The notes: generated by a model from the sequence alone, not told the origin. DNA of 64,000 nucleotides from Georgenia soli (GCF_002563695.1 NZ_PDJI01000004.1:3910701-3974700), one strand, 5' to 3'. Positions 17,984 through 27,570 are shown, numbered from the stretch's first letter. Numbers and translations are program-made.

Positions 17984-18664
17984 ATGTCGCTGATCTCACG
18001 CCTGCGCGCAATGCTCAAGCGGAAGACGCCGGCCAACAGGGTCGGCGCTCGCCGGCCCTCCGCCGTCGCCCGTTCCGCCGACGCCCCCCGGGAGGACACG
18101 CTGCGGGCCAAGCTGATCGAGGACCCGAACGACATCGAGGCGTTCAAGGGGCTCGCCGAGCTGGTGCGCGGGCGCGCCGCCGGGGCTGCACCCGCCGACC
18201 CGCTGACCGCGGACCACCAGCCCGCCGACCGCGACCGCGCCGCCGACCTCGCCGTGTGGGCGCTCGCCGAGGAGATCGCCGGCAACCCGCGAGCCTGGTA
18301 CGCCCTGGTGGAGCTGGCACGGCTCTCGCTGGCCGACGACCACGAGGGCGCCATGCGCCGGCTCGGCGGGGCGTGCGACCGCGAGCACACCGGGGTGGCC
18401 GTGGCCGAGTCGGTGCGCATGCTCCGCGAGGCGGATCTGCCCGGGGACGCGCTGGGGCTCGGCGTGGGGCACTGGTCGCCGCGCGAGCACGTCGTCGACG
18501 CCGGGGTGCAGGTGGTCCGCGCCGCCCTCGAGGCGGGCCGGCCCGCGGAGGCGCGCCGGCATCTCGACGCGCTGGCCCAGGCGCCGGACGCCGAGGCGGC
18601 CGCACGCGCGATCGCCACGCTCGAGCCGGAGGTCTCCGCGGCGGAGGCCGCGTCCAACGCCTGA
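17984..18664 (+). CDS. conserved hypothetical protein with helical repeats
   Basis: A 226-residue protein, soluble, basic at the N terminus and alpha-helical after that, with spacing suggestive of TPR-like helices (IEDPNDIEAFKGLAELV; AWYALVELARLSLADD). I recognise the type from other actinobacteria but no function. The ATG at 17984 is chosen: a GGAG element and a TAGGGT box (17971-17976) precede it closely. It is divergent from fasR. Downstream lies a hairpin and a repeat array. Confidence 0.7.
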   Translation: MSLISRLRAMLKRKTPANRVGARRPSAVARSADAPREDTLRAKLIEDPNDIEAFKGLAELVRGRAAGAAPADPLTADHQPADRDRAADLAVWALAEEIAGNPRAWYALVELARLSLADDHEGAMRRLGGACDREHTGVAVAESVRMLREADLPGDALGLGVGHWSPREHVVDAGVQVVRAALEAGRPAEARRHLDALAQAPDAEAAARAIATLEPEVSAAEAASNA

Positions 18665-18676
18665 CCCCCCTCCCGC

Positions 18677-18734
18677 TGAGAGGTCAAGTTCTCGGTGAGA
18701 CGTCATCTCTTCCATGACGTCTCACCGAGGACTT
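18677..18734. repeat. 21-bp inverted repeat made of two outward copies of the 19-bp repeat unit
   Basis: Bases 18686-18706 and 18714-18734 form a 21-bp stem with one mismatch and a 7-nt loop, about 20 bp past the stop of the hypothetical gene. Each arm contains one GACGTCTCACCGAGnACTT unit, the same unit that is tandemly repeated at 18822-18916, and the left arm carries a second degenerate unit. It could serve as a terminator. Confidence 0.8.
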
Positions 18735-18821
18735 GCCGGCTCGGCACGTGCCTGGGCTCGTGCGCGAAGACGTCACGGAGCCCTCGACCTCGTCTGGGGA
18801 ACGACTTCGCAGGGAGGACTT

Positions 18822-18916
18822 GACCTCTCGGGGAGGATTCGACGTCTCGGGGAGGATTCGACGTCTCGGGGAGAAGTTGACCTCTCGGGGAGAACTTGAC
18901 GTGTCACCGAGCACTT
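18822..18916. repeat. tandem array of five 19-bp units in the non-coding gap before aceE's 3' end
   Basis: Five units in strict 19-bp register (starts 18822, 18841, 18860, 18879, 18898), consensus GACsTCTCGGGGAGnAnTT, with degenerate units on both sides. Each unit contains a small dyad (CTC-n3-GAG). The 356-bp gap 18665-19020 holds only this array, the inverted pair at 18686-18734 and the aceE terminator. There are no unique spacers, so it is not a CRISPR array. Confidence 0.9.
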
Positions 18917-18953
18917 GACGACTCGCGCGCGTGGGGGACGGGTGTCAACGGGC

Positions 18954-18989
18954 AAGGGCCCCGTCGACCTGGTGGTCGACGGGGCCCTT
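18954..18989 (-). terminator. terminator of aceE
   Basis: Perfect 16-bp stem (18954-18969 with 18974-18989) with a 4-nt loop, 32 bp past the aceE stop on the minus strand. Confidence 0.9.
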
Positions 18990-19020
18990 CCTGGTTGCTC
19001 GGCGCCCGTGAGCTCCTGGC

Positions 19021-21765
19021 TCAGGCGTCGCCGCCCGCGGTGCCGGACTCGCCGGCGTGGACGTTGAACAGGTCGTACTTCTCGATGGCCTGGCGCGGGA
19101 TGTCACGGTCGATCTCGCCGCGGTCCGCGAGGGCCTGCAGGGCACGCACCGTCATCGAGTGGGCGTCGATGAACAGCTGACGCCGGGCCGCCGGGCGGGT
19201 GTCGGAGTACCCGAACCCGTCGGCGCCGAGCGTGTAGTAGTCGCCCGGGACCCAGCGCTGGATGGAGTCCTGCACCTGGTGCTCGTAGTCGCTGGTGGCG
19301 ACGTAGGGGCCGCCGGCGTCGCGGAGCTTGGTGGTGAGGTAGGCCTCGCGGCGCTCCTCCTCCGGGTGCAGGAAGTTGTGCTTGTCGGCCTCGAGGCCGT
19401 CGCGGCGCAGCTCGTACCAGCTGGTCACCGACCACACGCCGGCCCGGACGCCCCAGTCGTTCGTGAGGAGCTCGCGGGCGTGCAGGGCCCACGGCACCCC
19501 GACGCCGGAGGCGAGCAGCTGGGCGCGCGGCCCGTCACCCTCGGGCTCGGCGATGCGGTAGATGCCCCGGATGATCCCCTCGACGTCGACGTTCTCCGGC
19601 TCGGCAGGCTGGACCATCGGCTCGTTGTACACGGTCAGGTAGTACATGACGTTCGGGTCGCGGGGGTCCTCGCCGTACATGCGCTGCAGGCCGTCCCGGA
19701 CGATGTGGCGGATCTCGTACGCGTACGCCGGGTCGTAGTGCACGAACGCGGGGTTCGTCGAGGCCAGCACGGGGGAGTGGCCGTCCATGTGCTGGGTGCC
19801 CTCACCGGCGAGCGTCGTCTTGCCGGCGGTCGCGCCGATGACGAAGCCGCGCGCCAGCTGGTCGCCGGCCGCCCAGAACTGGTCGCCCGTCCGCTGGAAC
19901 CCGAACATCGAGTAGAAGATGTAGACGGGGATCATCGGCTCGCCGTGCACGGCGTAGCTCGTCCCGACCACCTGCATCGCCGCGGCCGAGCCGGCCTCGT
20001 TGATGCCGGTGTGGAGGATCTGCCCCTGCTCGGACTCCTTGTAGCTGAGCATGAGGTCCTGGTCCACGGCCGTGTAGTTCTGGCCGTGGGTGTTGAAGAT
20101 CTTCGCCGTCGGGAAGATGGAGTCGAGGCCGAAGGTGCGGGCCTCGTCCGGGATGATCGGCACGATCCGGCGGCCGATCTCCTTGTCCTTCATCAGTTCC
20201 TTCAGGAGCCGGACGAAGGCCATCGTGGTGGCGATCTCCTGGTGGCCCGACCCCCTCGCGAGGATCTCGTAGGGCTTGGAGTCCGGCAGCGTCAGGGCCT
20301 TGGACTCGGTGATCCGCTCGGGCACGAACCCGCCGAGCGCCCTGCGGCGCTCGAGCATGTACTGCAGGGTCTCGTCGGACTCGTCCGGCCGGTAGTACGG
20401 CGCGTTGTACGGGTCCTCCAGCTCCTCGTCGGAGATGGGGATGCGAAGAGCGTCACGGAGCATCTTCAGGTCCGTGGTCTTCATCTTCTTCATCTGGTGG
20501 GTCGAGTTGCGGCCCGCGAAGCTCGGCCCGAGACCGTAGCCCTTGACGGTGTGCGCCAGGACGACGGTCGGCTGCCCGGTGTGCTCCGTGGCGGCCTTGT
20601 AGGCGGCGTAGATCTTGCGGTAGTCGTGCCCGCCGCGCTTGAGCGCCCAGATCTCGTCGTCCGTCATGTTCTTGACGAGCTCCTTGGTGCGCGGGTCGCG
20701 ACCGAAGAAGTGCTCACGCACGTAGGCGCCGTCGTTGGCCTTGTAGGTCTGGTAGTCCCCGTCGAGGGTGTTGTTCATCAGGTTGACGAGGGCGCGGTCC
20801 TTGTCCGCGTTGAGCAGGGCGTCCCACTCGCGACCCCATATGACCTTGATGACGTTCCAGCCGGCGCCGCGGAACTGGGCCTCCAGCTCCTGGATGATCT
20901 TGCCGTTGCCGCGGACCGGGCCGTCGAGGCGCTGCAGGTTGCAGTTGACGACGAACGTGAGGTTGTCCAGGTTCTGCTGGGCGGCGAGCTGCAGCATGCC
21001 GCGCGACTCCGGCTCGTCCATCTCGCCGTCGCCGAGGAAGGCCCAGACGTGCTGCTGGGAGGTGTCCTTGATGCCGCGCTCGTGCAGGTAGCGGTTGACC
21101 CACGCCTGGTAGATCGCCTGCGCGGGGCCCAGCCCCATGGAGACCGTGGGGAACTCCCAGAAGTCCGGCATGCGGCGCGGGTGCGGGTAGGACGGCAGCC
21201 CGCGGCTGCCCTCGGGGTGGGAGTACTCCTGGCGGAAGCCGTCCAAGTCCGCCTCGGAGAGCCGGCCCTCGAGGAAGGCGCGGGCGTAGTTGCCGGGGGA
21301 GGCGTGCCCCTGGAAGAAGACCTGGTCGCCGCCGCCGGGGTGCTGCTTGCCACGGAAGAAGTGGTTCATGCCCACCTCGTACAGCGTCGCGACCGACGCG
21401 TAGGACGAGATGTGCCCGCCGACCGACACGCTCGGGCGCTGCGCGCGCGTGACCATGACCGCGGCGTTCCAGCGGATCCAGCCGCGGTACTTGCGCTCGA
21501 CCGCCTCGTCACCGGGGAAGTAGGGCTCCTCGTGGACGCCGATGGTGTTGACGTACGGGGTGTTGATCGGGTTCGGGACGGCGACGGACCGCTCGCGCGC
21601 CCGCTGGAGCAGGTTGAGCAGGATGTACCGCGCACGGGGGCCGCCGCGCTCGTCGATCAGTCCGTCCAGCGACTCCAGCCACTCCTGGGTCTCCTCGGTG
21701 TCGATGTCCTTCACCTGGCTGAGGAGTCCCTTGATCAGCGGCGAGGACTCGTCTCGTGAACTCAC
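19021..21765 (-). CDS. aceE: pyruvate dehydrogenase E1 component (homodimeric type)
   Basis: A 914-residue ThDP-dependent E1 that decarboxylates pyruvate and acetylates the lipoyl groups of E2. The ThDP motif is seen as [12 protein letters not shown] with a downstream NLQRLDG asparagine. Length matches AceE. The GTG at 21765 is chosen for its RBS (GAGGGA, 4 nt spacing); the frame runs further upstream but that part is Arg-rich and non-homologous. It stands alone, with E2 (sucB) and E3 (lpdA) 29 kb away, the usual arrangement in actinobacteria where one E2 can serve both pyruvate and 2-oxoglutarate dehydrogenases. Confidence 0.96.
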   Translation of the reverse strand: MSSRDESSPLIKGLLSQVKDIDTEETQEWLESLDGLIDERGGPRARYILLNLLQRARERSVAVPNPINTPYVNTIGVHEEPYFPGDEAVERKYRGWIRWNAAVMVTRAQRPSVSVGGHISSYASVATLYEVGMNHFFRGKQHPGGGDQVFFQGHASPGNYARAFLEGRLSEADLDGFRQEYSHPEGSRGLPSYPHPRRMPDFWEFPTVSMGLGPAQAIYQAWVNRYLHERGIKDTSQQHVWAFLGDGEMDEPESRGMLQLAAQQNLDNLTFVVNCNLQRLDGPVRGNGKIIQELEAQFRGAGWNVIKVIWGREWDALLNADKDRALVNLMNNTLDGDYQTYKANDGAYVREHFFGRDPRTKELVKNMTDDEIWALKRGGHDYRKIYAAYKAATEHTGQPTVVLAHTVKGYGLGPSFAGRNSTHQMKKMKTTDLKMLRDALRIPISDEELEDPYNAPYYRPDESDETLQYMLERRRALGGFVPERITESKALTLPDSKPYEILARGSGHQEIATTMAFVRLLKELMKDKEIGRRIVPIIPDEARTFGLDSIFPTAKIFNTHGQNYTAVDQDLMLSYKESEQGQILHTGINEAGSAAAMQVVGTSYAVHGEPMIPVYIFYSMFGFQRTGDQFWAAGDQLARGFVIGATAGKTTLAGEGTQHMDGHSPVLASTNPAFVHYDPAYAYEIRHIVRDGLQRMYGEDPRDPNVMYYLTVYNEPMVQPAEPENVDVEGIIRGIYRIAEPEGDGPRAQLLASGVGVPWALHARELLTNDWGVRAGVWSVTSWYELRRDGLEADKHNFLHPEEERREAYLTTKLRDAGGPYVATSDYEHQVQDSIQRWVPGDYYTLGADGFGYSDTRPAARRQLFIDAHSMTVRALQALADRGEIDRDIPRQAIEKYDLFNVHAGESGTAGGDA

Positions 21766-22043
21766 GCGTTCCCTCTTTCGTTGGGCGTCGACGGTGACGA
21801 CGCAGGCGGTGCCACACCTTCGTTCAGGGTAGGACCATTGTCTTACCTTGACCCGGCTGCTGGCCAACCTTGGGACGACGCGGACGTGTGACACTGCTGA
21901 CACGCAGCCCGTAGGGTCGTCGCGCCGTCCTGCGGGCTTGCGCGCGCGGGTCGCACTACGGTGGGCTTGACCACAGCCCCTGCGCACGCGGGGGAATGAC
22001 GGAGCACGGGCCGCCACGGCGGCCGGGAAAGGTAAGGACACAC

Positions 22044-22469
22044 GTGGCAGTCAGCGCGGGCGCGGGAGCCGGCAGCCGGTTCGGCTTCACCACCGGGCAG
22101 GTGATCCAGGAGTTCCTCTACGACGACGACGTCGATCCTGGGGTGCGCGAGGCCGTGGAGGAAGCCACCGGGAACGAGCTGGTCGACGAGGACTACGACG
22201 ACGTCTGCGACGGCACCCTCATCTGGTGGCGCGCCGACGACGGCGGCCAGGAGGAGCTGACCGACCTGCTCGTCGACGCCCAGTCCAACCTCGACGACGG
22301 CGGCGGGCTCATCTGGGTCCTGACCCCCAAGCCGGGGCGCGAGGGGCACGTGCGGCCGGCCGACATCGAGGACGCGGCACGCACCGCCGGCATGCAGGCC
22401 ACCTCGGCCACGGCCGCGGCGCCCGGCTGGTCCGGCATCCGCATCGCGACGCGTCGCCGGGGTCACTGA
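22044..22469 (+). CDS. DUF3052 family protein
   Basis: A 141-residue acidic protein of the actinobacterial DUF3052 family, recognisable from [18 protein letters not shown] and [14 protein letters not shown]. Function is unknown. The GTG at 22044 follows an AAGGTAAGGA RBS. It is divergent from aceE, an arrangement conserved in many actinobacteria (it precedes aceE in mycobacteria), and is adjacent to the peroxiredoxin with no intergenic bases. Confidence 0.88.
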   Translation: MAVSAGAGAGSRFGFTTGQVIQEFLYDDDVDPGVREAVEEATGNELVDEDYDDVCDGTLIWWRADDGGQEELTDLLVDAQSNLDDGGGLIWVLTPKPGREGHVRPADIEDAARTAGMQATSATAAAPGWSGIRIATRRRGH

Positions 22470-22943
22470 GTGACGCCGGCGGTGGGCGTGGGTGACCTCG
22501 CGCCCGACTTCGAGCTGCCCGACACCCACGGCACGCCCGTGCGGCTGAGCGCGCTGCGCGGCAACCCCGTGGTGGTCGTCTTCTTCCCGTTCGTCTTCTC
22601 CGGGATCTGCACCTCGGAGCTGTGCGAGCTCCGCGACAACATCGCCGAGTTCGCCGACCACGGTGCGCGACTGCTGGCCGTCTCCACCGACGCGATGTTC
22701 GCCCAGCGGGCGTGGGGCGAGTCCGAGGGCTTCGGCTTCGACCTGCTCTCCGACTTCTGGCCGCACGGCGCCGCGGCACGGGCCTACGGCGTCCTGGACG
22801 AGACGAACGGGCACGCGCTGCGCGGCAGCTTCCTCGTCGACGCCGGCGGCGTGGTGCGGTGGGCGGTCGTGAACCCCCGCGGCCAGGCCCGCGACCTCGA
22901 CGGCTACCGCAGCGCCCTCGCCTCCCTGGCGGCGGCGCGCTGA
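22470..22943 (+). CDS. AhpE-like peroxiredoxin
   Basis: A 157-residue thiol peroxidase. The peroxidatic Cys47 lies in FSGICTSELCELRDN, where the Thr/Ser two residues away and the hydrophobic FFPFVF strand are typical; a second cysteine, Cys52, lies five residues on. It most resembles mycobacterial AhpE, a one-Cys enzyme with the same CxxELC pattern. The GTG starts directly after the DUF3052 stop, so the two genes are probably co-translated. Confidence 0.9.
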   Translation: MTPAVGVGDLAPDFELPDTHGTPVRLSALRGNPVVVVFFPFVFSGICTSELCELRDNIAEFADHGARLLAVSTDAMFAQRAWGESEGFGFDLLSDFWPHGAAARAYGVLDETNGHALRGSFLVDAGGVVRWAVVNPRGQARDLDGYRSALASLAAAR

Positions 22944-22990
22944 GATCCGCCGCCCGCGGGCGGCTGCGCCCGGACGTGCCCGCTCTGCCC

Positions 22991-22996
22991 TAGGCT
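22991..22996 (+). promoter_or_regulatory. -10 box of tRNA-Val
   Basis: TAGGCT ends 23 bp before the tRNA; no clear -35 element is seen. Confidence 0.5.
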
Positions 22997-23019
22997 GTGG
23001 CGGGCGCCGAGGGCGCCAC

Positions 23020-23093
23020 GGGCCTGTAGCTCAGTTGGTCAGAGCGCCGCGCTTACACCGCGGAGGTCGTCGGTTCGAGACCGGCCGGGCCCA
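23020..23093 (+). tRNA. tRNA-Val (anticodon TAC)
   Basis: Acceptor GGGCCTG pairs with CGGGCCC, the anticodon stem CCGCG/CGCGG surrounds CTTACAC, and the T arm is standard. CCA follows in the DNA (23094-23096). Confidence 0.95.
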
Positions 23094-23251
23094 CCACCTC
23101 GCACCGAGGTCCTTTCCCGGAGGCGTCGGCGCGCCGCGAACGTGGCCACGCCCGACGTCCTCGCCCGCCCGGCGCCGCGCCTGTCGGGGCCTGGCACAGG
23201 GAGCGCGGGCCGGGCACGGCGGGCGGCGCCGTCGTCGGTAGGCTCCGGAGC

Positions 23252-24436
23252 ATGCCGGACCTGACTCTCGTTGACGTCGTGACCCTCCTCGAGCAGCACT
23301 ACCCGCCGGCGACGGCGGAGGACTGGGACGCCGTCGGGCTGGTGGCCGGCGACCCCGCTGCGCCGGTCCGGTCGGTCCTGCTGGCCGTCGACCCGACCGA
23401 GGAGGTGGCGGCCGAGGCGCTCGAGCGCGGCGCCGACCTCCTGGTGACCCACCACCCCCTCTACCTGCGCGGGACCTCCACGGTGGCCGCCACGAACCCG
23501 AAGGGTCGCGTGGTCCACTCGCTGGTCACCGGCGGGTGCGGGCTCTACACCGCGCACACCAACGCCGACGCCGCCCAGGACGGGGTGGCGCAGGCGCTGG
23601 CCGACCTGCTCGGGCTGATCGACACGGTGCCCGTGGACCCGCTGCCGGGGGAGACGCTCGACACCCTCGTCACGTTCGTGCCGCGAGAGTCGACGGCGGC
23701 GCTGCTCGACGCCCTGGCCGACGCCGGAGCGGGGCGGCTGGGGGACTACGAGCGGGCCGCGTTCACCTCGCCGGGCACCGGCACCTTCCGCCCGCTCGAG
23801 GGCGCCAGCCCCACGATCGGGTCTGTCGGTGACGTGGAGGAGGTGGCCGAGGACCGCATCGAGATCGTGCTGCCCCGGCACCGGCGCCCGGCCGTGCTGG
23901 CGGCGCTGCGGCGTGCGCACCCCTACGAGGAGCCCGCGTTCACGCTCGTCGCCCAGGCCGCGTCCGGGACCAGCACCGGCACCGGCCGCATCGGCCGGCT
24001 GCCCGCGCCGACCACGCTGCGCGACCTCGCGGACCGCGTCGCCGCGGCGCTGCCCGCGACCCCGCAGGGCGTGCGGGTGGGCGGCGACCTGGACGCGGAG
24101 GTGTCGACCGTCGCGGTGTGCGGCGGGGCCGGCGACTCGCTGCTGGGCAGGGTGCGCGCCCTCGGCGCCGACGTCTACGTCACGGCCGACCTGCGCCACC
24201 ACCCCGCCTCCGAGCACCTCGCGGGCGGCCGTCCCTACCTGATCGACACGACGCACTGGGCGAGCGAGTGGCCCTGGCTGCCACGCGCGGCCGAGGTGCT
24301 TCGCAGCGCCGCCGCCGCTCGCGGCGCTAGGTTGGACGTGCACGTCTCCACGCTCGTGACCGACCCGTGGGACCTGCACCTGGCACCGCAGCGTGTGAGC
24401 GAGCCAGGCTCGACGACCTCAGGAGAACGCCCGTGA
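23252..24436 (+). CDS. NIF3-like dinuclear metal-centre protein
   Basis: A 394-residue protein of the NIF3/DUF34 (YqfO) family. The metal ligands are visible: the His67-His68 pair in VTHHPLYLRGT, HTNAD near 102-106, and the distal ADLRHHPASE motif. A middle domain inserted at about 160-260 is the PII-like insert of the long NIF3 subtype. The family has been linked to GTP cyclohydrolase I-like folds, but its reaction is not settled. A TAGGCT box lies 7 nt before the ATG and overlaps a GGAG RBS. Its stop overlaps the next start (GTGA). Confidence 0.93.
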   Translation: MPDLTLVDVVTLLEQHYPPATAEDWDAVGLVAGDPAAPVRSVLLAVDPTEEVAAEALERGADLLVTHHPLYLRGTSTVAATNPKGRVVHSLVTGGCGLYTAHTNADAAQDGVAQALADLLGLIDTVPVDPLPGETLDTLVTFVPRESTAALLDALADAGAGRLGDYERAAFTSPGTGTFRPLEGASPTIGSVGDVEEVAEDRIEIVLPRHRRPAVLAALRRAHPYEEPAFTLVAQAASGTSTGTGRIGRLPAPTTLRDLADRVAAALPATPQGVRVGGDLDAEVSTVAVCGGAGDSLLGRVRALGADVYVTADLRHHPASEHLAGGRPYLIDTTHWASEWPWLPRAAEVLRSAAAARGARLDVHVSTLVTDPWDLHLAPQRVSEPGSTTSGERP

Positions 24437-25188
24437 CCACAGCCCCGCCGCAGGAGCAGCGACGGCTGCTCGACCTCCAGGCCCTGGACACCTCCCTGGC
24501 CAGGCTCGCGCACCAGCGTCGCACCCTCCCCGTCCTCGCCACGCTGGCGGAGCTGGAGGGCCGCGGCGAGGACCTGCACCGCGCCCAGGTCGAGGCCAAG
24601 ACTCTCGCCGCCGACACCCGCCGGGAGCTGACCAAGGCCGAGAGCGACGTCGAGCAGGTCCGGGCCCGGGCTGCCCGCCACCAGGCCACGCTCGACTCCG
24701 GCAAGGGCCTCTCGCGCGAGCTCGTGGCCCTGCAGAGCGAGCTGGGGCAGCTGGCCGACCGCCAGGCGGTGCTGGAGGAGATCCAGCTCGAGGTCATGGA
24801 ACGGCTCGAGGCGGCCGAGGCGCGCGTGGCGGAGCTGGACGCGCAGGAGCGTGCCGTGGCCGCGGACGTCGAGCGGCACACCGCGGAGCGGGACGCCGCC
24901 TTCGCCGAGATCGACGCCGAGACCGGGCGCATCCGCGCGGAGCGTGACGAGCTCGCCGCACGGCTCGACGCCGAGCTGCTGGACCTGTACGAGTACGCGC
25001 GCTCGCGCACCGGCGGGCTCGGCGTCGTCGCCCTGCGCGGGCACCGCACCGAGGGGGCCCAGATCGACTTCTCGCTCAGCGAGCTCGCCGCCATCGACGC
25101 CGCCGCCCCGGACGAGGTGCTCGTCTCCGAGGAGCACGGCTACGTCCTCGTCCGCCTCGAGGCCGACGCCACCTCCGGCCGCGCGTGA
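24433..25188 (+). CDS. coiled-coil protein of the CdsZ/zf-RING_7 family with degenerate zinc ribbon
   Basis: A 251-residue protein with a long coiled coil (about 10-180) and a C-terminal region that aligns with the C4 zinc ribbon of this family. In usual members two CxxC pairs bind zinc; here the equivalent positions read EGAQIDF and SEEHGY, so all four cysteines are gone while the intervening SELAAIDAAAPDEVL is kept. Family members occur next to NIF3 in many actinobacteria. It overlaps NIF3 and the downstream GNAT gene by four bases each, giving a coupled three-gene run. Confidence 0.85.
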   Translation: MTTAPPQEQRRLLDLQALDTSLARLAHQRRTLPVLATLAELEGRGEDLHRAQVEAKTLAADTRRELTKAESDVEQVRARAARHQATLDSGKGLSRELVALQSELGQLADRQAVLEEIQLEVMERLEAAEARVAELDAQERAVAADVERHTAERDAAFAEIDAETGRIRAERDELAARLDAELLDLYEYARSRTGGLGVVALRGHRTEGAQIDFSLSELAAIDAAAPDEVLVSEEHGYVLVRLEADATSGRA

Positions 25189-25796
25189 GCGACCCGGCCG
25201 GCCCCGCCGACCCGGCGGGGCTCGCCGACCCGGCGGGGCTCGCCGGCGCGGCGCGGACGGCCGACCCGGCGCGGCTGGTCGGCACGGTCGGGATCCGTCC
25301 GCTCCGGGCGGGCGACGGCCCGGCCCTCGCCCGTGCGTACGCCCGCAACCGCGACCACCTCGCGCCCTGGGAGCCGCTGCGGCCGGAGGGCTGGTTCACC
25401 GAGCAGGGCCAGGAGCACAACGTCACCCGCCGGCTGGTGGAGCAGAGGCAGGGAGTCACCCTGCCGTGGGTGCTGGTCGACGGCGACCGCGTGGTCGGCA
25501 CCATGACGGTCAGCGGCATCGTGCGTGGACCGTGCCTCAGCGGCAACCTCGGGTACTGGGTGGACGGTGCGTGCACCGGCCGTGGCGTGGCCACGGCCGC
25601 GGTGGCGCACGTGGTGGCCGCGTGCGCCCGGGAAGGCCTGCACCGCCTGCAGGCCGGGACCCTGCTGCACAACGCCGCCTCGCAGACCGTGCTGCGCCGC
25701 AACGGGTTCGAGCGGATCGGCGTCGCGCGCAGGTACCTGCGCATCGCCGGCACGTGGCAGGACCACGTGCTCCTCGAACGCCTCCTGGAGGACTGA
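25185..25796 (+). CDS. GNAT family N-acetyltransferase, RimJ/RimL-like
   Basis: A 203-residue acetyltransferase. The acetyl-CoA binding segment is GYWVDGACTGRGVATAAVAH followed by the family NAASQTVLRRNGFERIG motif, as in ribosomal-protein alanine acetyltransferases. Its first 28 residues are an unusual repeat of DPAGLA-type units before the domain begins at VGIRPLRAGD, so translation might begin downstream. The GTG overlaps the preceding stop. Confidence 0.85.
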   Translation: MSDPAGPADPAGLADPAGLAGAARTADPARLVGTVGIRPLRAGDGPALARAYARNRDHLAPWEPLRPEGWFTEQGQEHNVTRRLVEQRQGVTLPWVLVDGDRVVGTMTVSGIVRGPCLSGNLGYWVDGACTGRGVATAAVAHVVAACAREGLHRLQAGTLLHNAASQTVLRRNGFERIGVARRYLRIAGTWQDHVLLERLLED

Positions 25797-25824
25797 CGGC
25801 TCTGCGCGGGCGCCCGGGACCTCG

Positions 25825-26607
25825 TCAGGCGCGCTCGACGAGGGTGAGCGTGCGCCGTCCGGCCGCCGCGTCGCCGAGCTCCACGGCGTGGACGACGCCG
25901 TCGGTCGCCAGCTCCTCGGCGTCCTCGGCGAGCTGGTCGGCGGTCCGCGGCGGCCTCCCCGGCCGGGTGAGCAGGTGGTGCGTGAGCAGTCCGCGGGCGT
26001 GCTTGGCGTTGTGGGAGACGACCTGCCGCCGCCCGTCCTGCTCGCGCACGACCTGGACGACGACGTGCTCCGCGGTGCGCGGCGGGCGCCAGGCGGCGGC
26101 GTACGCGGCGGAGCGGCAGTCCACGACGACGTCGCCGGCCGCCTGCTCGTCGAGCACGTCGGCGAGGTGGTCCCGCCAGTACGGCGCGAGCTTGCCCGTA
26201 CCCGGCAGCGCAGCGCCCATCGAGAGCCGGTAGGCCGGCACCCGGTCGCCCGGGGCGAGGACGCCCCAGAGTCCGGAGAAGATCCGCACGCTCTGGCCGG
26301 CGCGCCGGCGGGCCCCGCCCGCCAGCTCGGGGAGCCTCGCCGCGGCGTAGAGCACGCCGGTGTAGACCTGCGCGGCGGGCGCGGCGTGCGCGCTGCGCAG
26401 GGTGGTGTTGCGGCGCACCTCCTCGGCCACCTTGGCACCGACGCCGAGCACGGTCGGCCCGTCCGGGCGTGCCGAGACGGTGGCGAGCTCGTCGAGGACC
26501 CGCTCCCGGGCCTGCGTGAGCTGTGAGGCGGACAGGGCAGAGAGGTCGACGGGGGCGCCGCGGGTGGGCGCCGACTTGCCCTCGGAGGGCGGGAGCAGCA
26601 CGAGCAC
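25825..26607 (-). CDS. yaaA: peroxide stress protein YaaA (DUF328)
   Basis: A 260-residue DUF328/UPF0246 protein. It starts with the diagnostic LVLLPPSEGK and contains FSGLWGVLAPGDRVPAYRLSMG and the C-terminal VVSHNAKHARGLL. In E. coli YaaA lowers free iron during peroxide stress. The GTG at 26607 lies 6 nt after a minus-strand TACGAT box (26614-26619), so the message is probably leaderless. It is divergent from rnpB. Confidence 0.9.
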   Translation of the reverse strand: MLVLLPPSEGKSAPTRGAPVDLSALSASQLTQARERVLDELATVSARPDGPTVLGVGAKVAEEVRRNTTLRSAHAAPAAQVYTGVLYAAARLPELAGGARRRAGQSVRIFSGLWGVLAPGDRVPAYRLSMGAALPGTGKLAPYWRDHLADVLDEQAAGDVVVDCRSAAYAAAWRPPRTAEHVVVQVVREQDGRRQVVSHNAKHARGLLTHHLLTRPGRPPRTADQLAEDAEELATDGVVHAVELGDAAAGRRTLTLVERA

Positions 26608-26704
26608 CCCGGGATCGTAGTCGGGTCGCCGGCCGACCGAGGTGGACCGCCCGCCCGGTGGGACCGACCAGATCCCCGGGTGGTACGGCGGGGGCGGAGG
26701 CCCG

Positions 26705-26710
26705 CTACGA
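26705..26710 (+). promoter_or_regulatory. -10 box of rnpB
   Basis: TACGAT ends 7 nt before the inferred 5' end of the RNase P RNA. Confidence 0.6.
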
Positions 26711-26717
26711 TGGACGC

Positions 26718-27108
26718 GCGGATGAGTCGGCCAGGCGGTCGCGTCACGCCGGTTCCGGCCGGTGTGCCGAGGAACGTCCGGGCTCCGCAGGACAGGGTGG
26801 TGGGTAACGCCCACCCGGGGTGACCCGCGGGAAAGTGCCACAGAGAGCAGACCGCCTCCCTGGTCCGCCAGGGAGGTAAGGGTGAAACGGTGGTGTAAGA
26901 GACCACCAGCACGGCGGGTGACCGTCGTGGCTCGGTAAACCCCACCCGGAGCAAGACCAGACAGCAGGCGTTCGAGGGTTGTCCGCCCGAGCCTGCGGGT
27001 AGGTCGCTCGAGGCGTGCGGCAACGCACGTCCTAGATGGATGGCCGCCACCGCGGCGCCGGCAACGGCACCGTGGGACAGAACCCGGCGTACCGGCCGAC
27101 TCATCCGC
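26718..27108 (+). ncRNA. rnpB: RNase P RNA, bacterial type A
   Basis: The catalytic RNA of RNase P, which matures tRNA 5' ends. The P1 helix closes the molecule by pairing GCGGATGAGTCGGCC at the start with the reverse complement at 27094-27108. Conserved cores are present: GAGGAACGTCCGGGCTCC (CR-I region), GGGTAACGCCCACCCGG, AGTGCCACAGAGAGCAGACCG, the AGGGTGAAACGGTGGTGTAAGAG segment, GGTAAACCCCACCCGGAGCA and the 3' AGATGGATG and GGGACAGAACCCGGCGTA (CR-V). Size of about 390 nt is normal. It lies divergent from yaaA. Confidence 0.95.
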
Positions 27109-27135
27109 CCCGGCCGACTGCGCCGGGCGGCCTGC

Positions 27136-27570
27136 TCAGCGGACGACGGCCACCCAGAGCGAGGAGTCCTCGGCGAGCTCGGCCGCCGTGTAGGTGTAGG
27201 CGTGCTCGCGGTTCGGCGAGTTCTCGTTGCGCAGCGTCAGCACGTACGTCTCGGACTGCGGCAGCGAGTCGAAGGTGACCGTCCACGCGCAGCCACGCTG
27301 GCCGGAGGTGACCGGCTCGCTCACGGTCGCCGACGTCAGGACGGTGCCGGCGCCGTCGGAGATCTCGACCTGCGTGCCGTCGAAGAACGTCTCCGCGTAG
27401 ACCGCCGGGTCGCACTCGGCGCCCTTGCGCGTCGACGCGTCCGAGAGGACGACCTCGAGGGACTCCGGCCGCTCGGGTGCACGTGGCATCGCGGTGGTCG
27501 CGAGCACCGCGATACCGGCTGCGGCGATCAAGGAGATCGCGCCCCAACGCATGGCTTTTCCGCTGGTCAT
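27136..27570 (-). CDS. membrane-anchored or secreted hypothetical protein
   Basis: A 144-residue protein with one N-terminal hydrophobic segment (about 8-27) and an extracytoplasmic beta-rich region with two cysteines (in GAECDPA and RGCAWTV) that may form a disulphide. The ATG at 27570 has the RBS GAGGAGG. The frame is open upstream but Arg-rich. No family is recognised. Confidence 0.65.
   Translation of the reverse strand: MTSGKAMRWGAISLIAAAGIAVLATTAMPRAPERPESLEVVLSDASTRKGAECDPAVYAETFFDGTQVEISDGAGTVLTSATVSEPVTSGQRGCAWTVTFDSLPQSETYVLTLRNENSPNREHAYTYTAAELAEDSSLWVAVVR

Noticed and set aside
18684..18914. Possible small genes over the 19-bp repeat array on both strands
   Set aside because: A 19-bp period shifts frame each unit, there is no RBS, and the frames exist only because the repeats lack stops.
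18822..18916. CRISPR array
   Set aside because: Units are directly adjacent at 19 bp with no unique spacers, and no cas gene is present.
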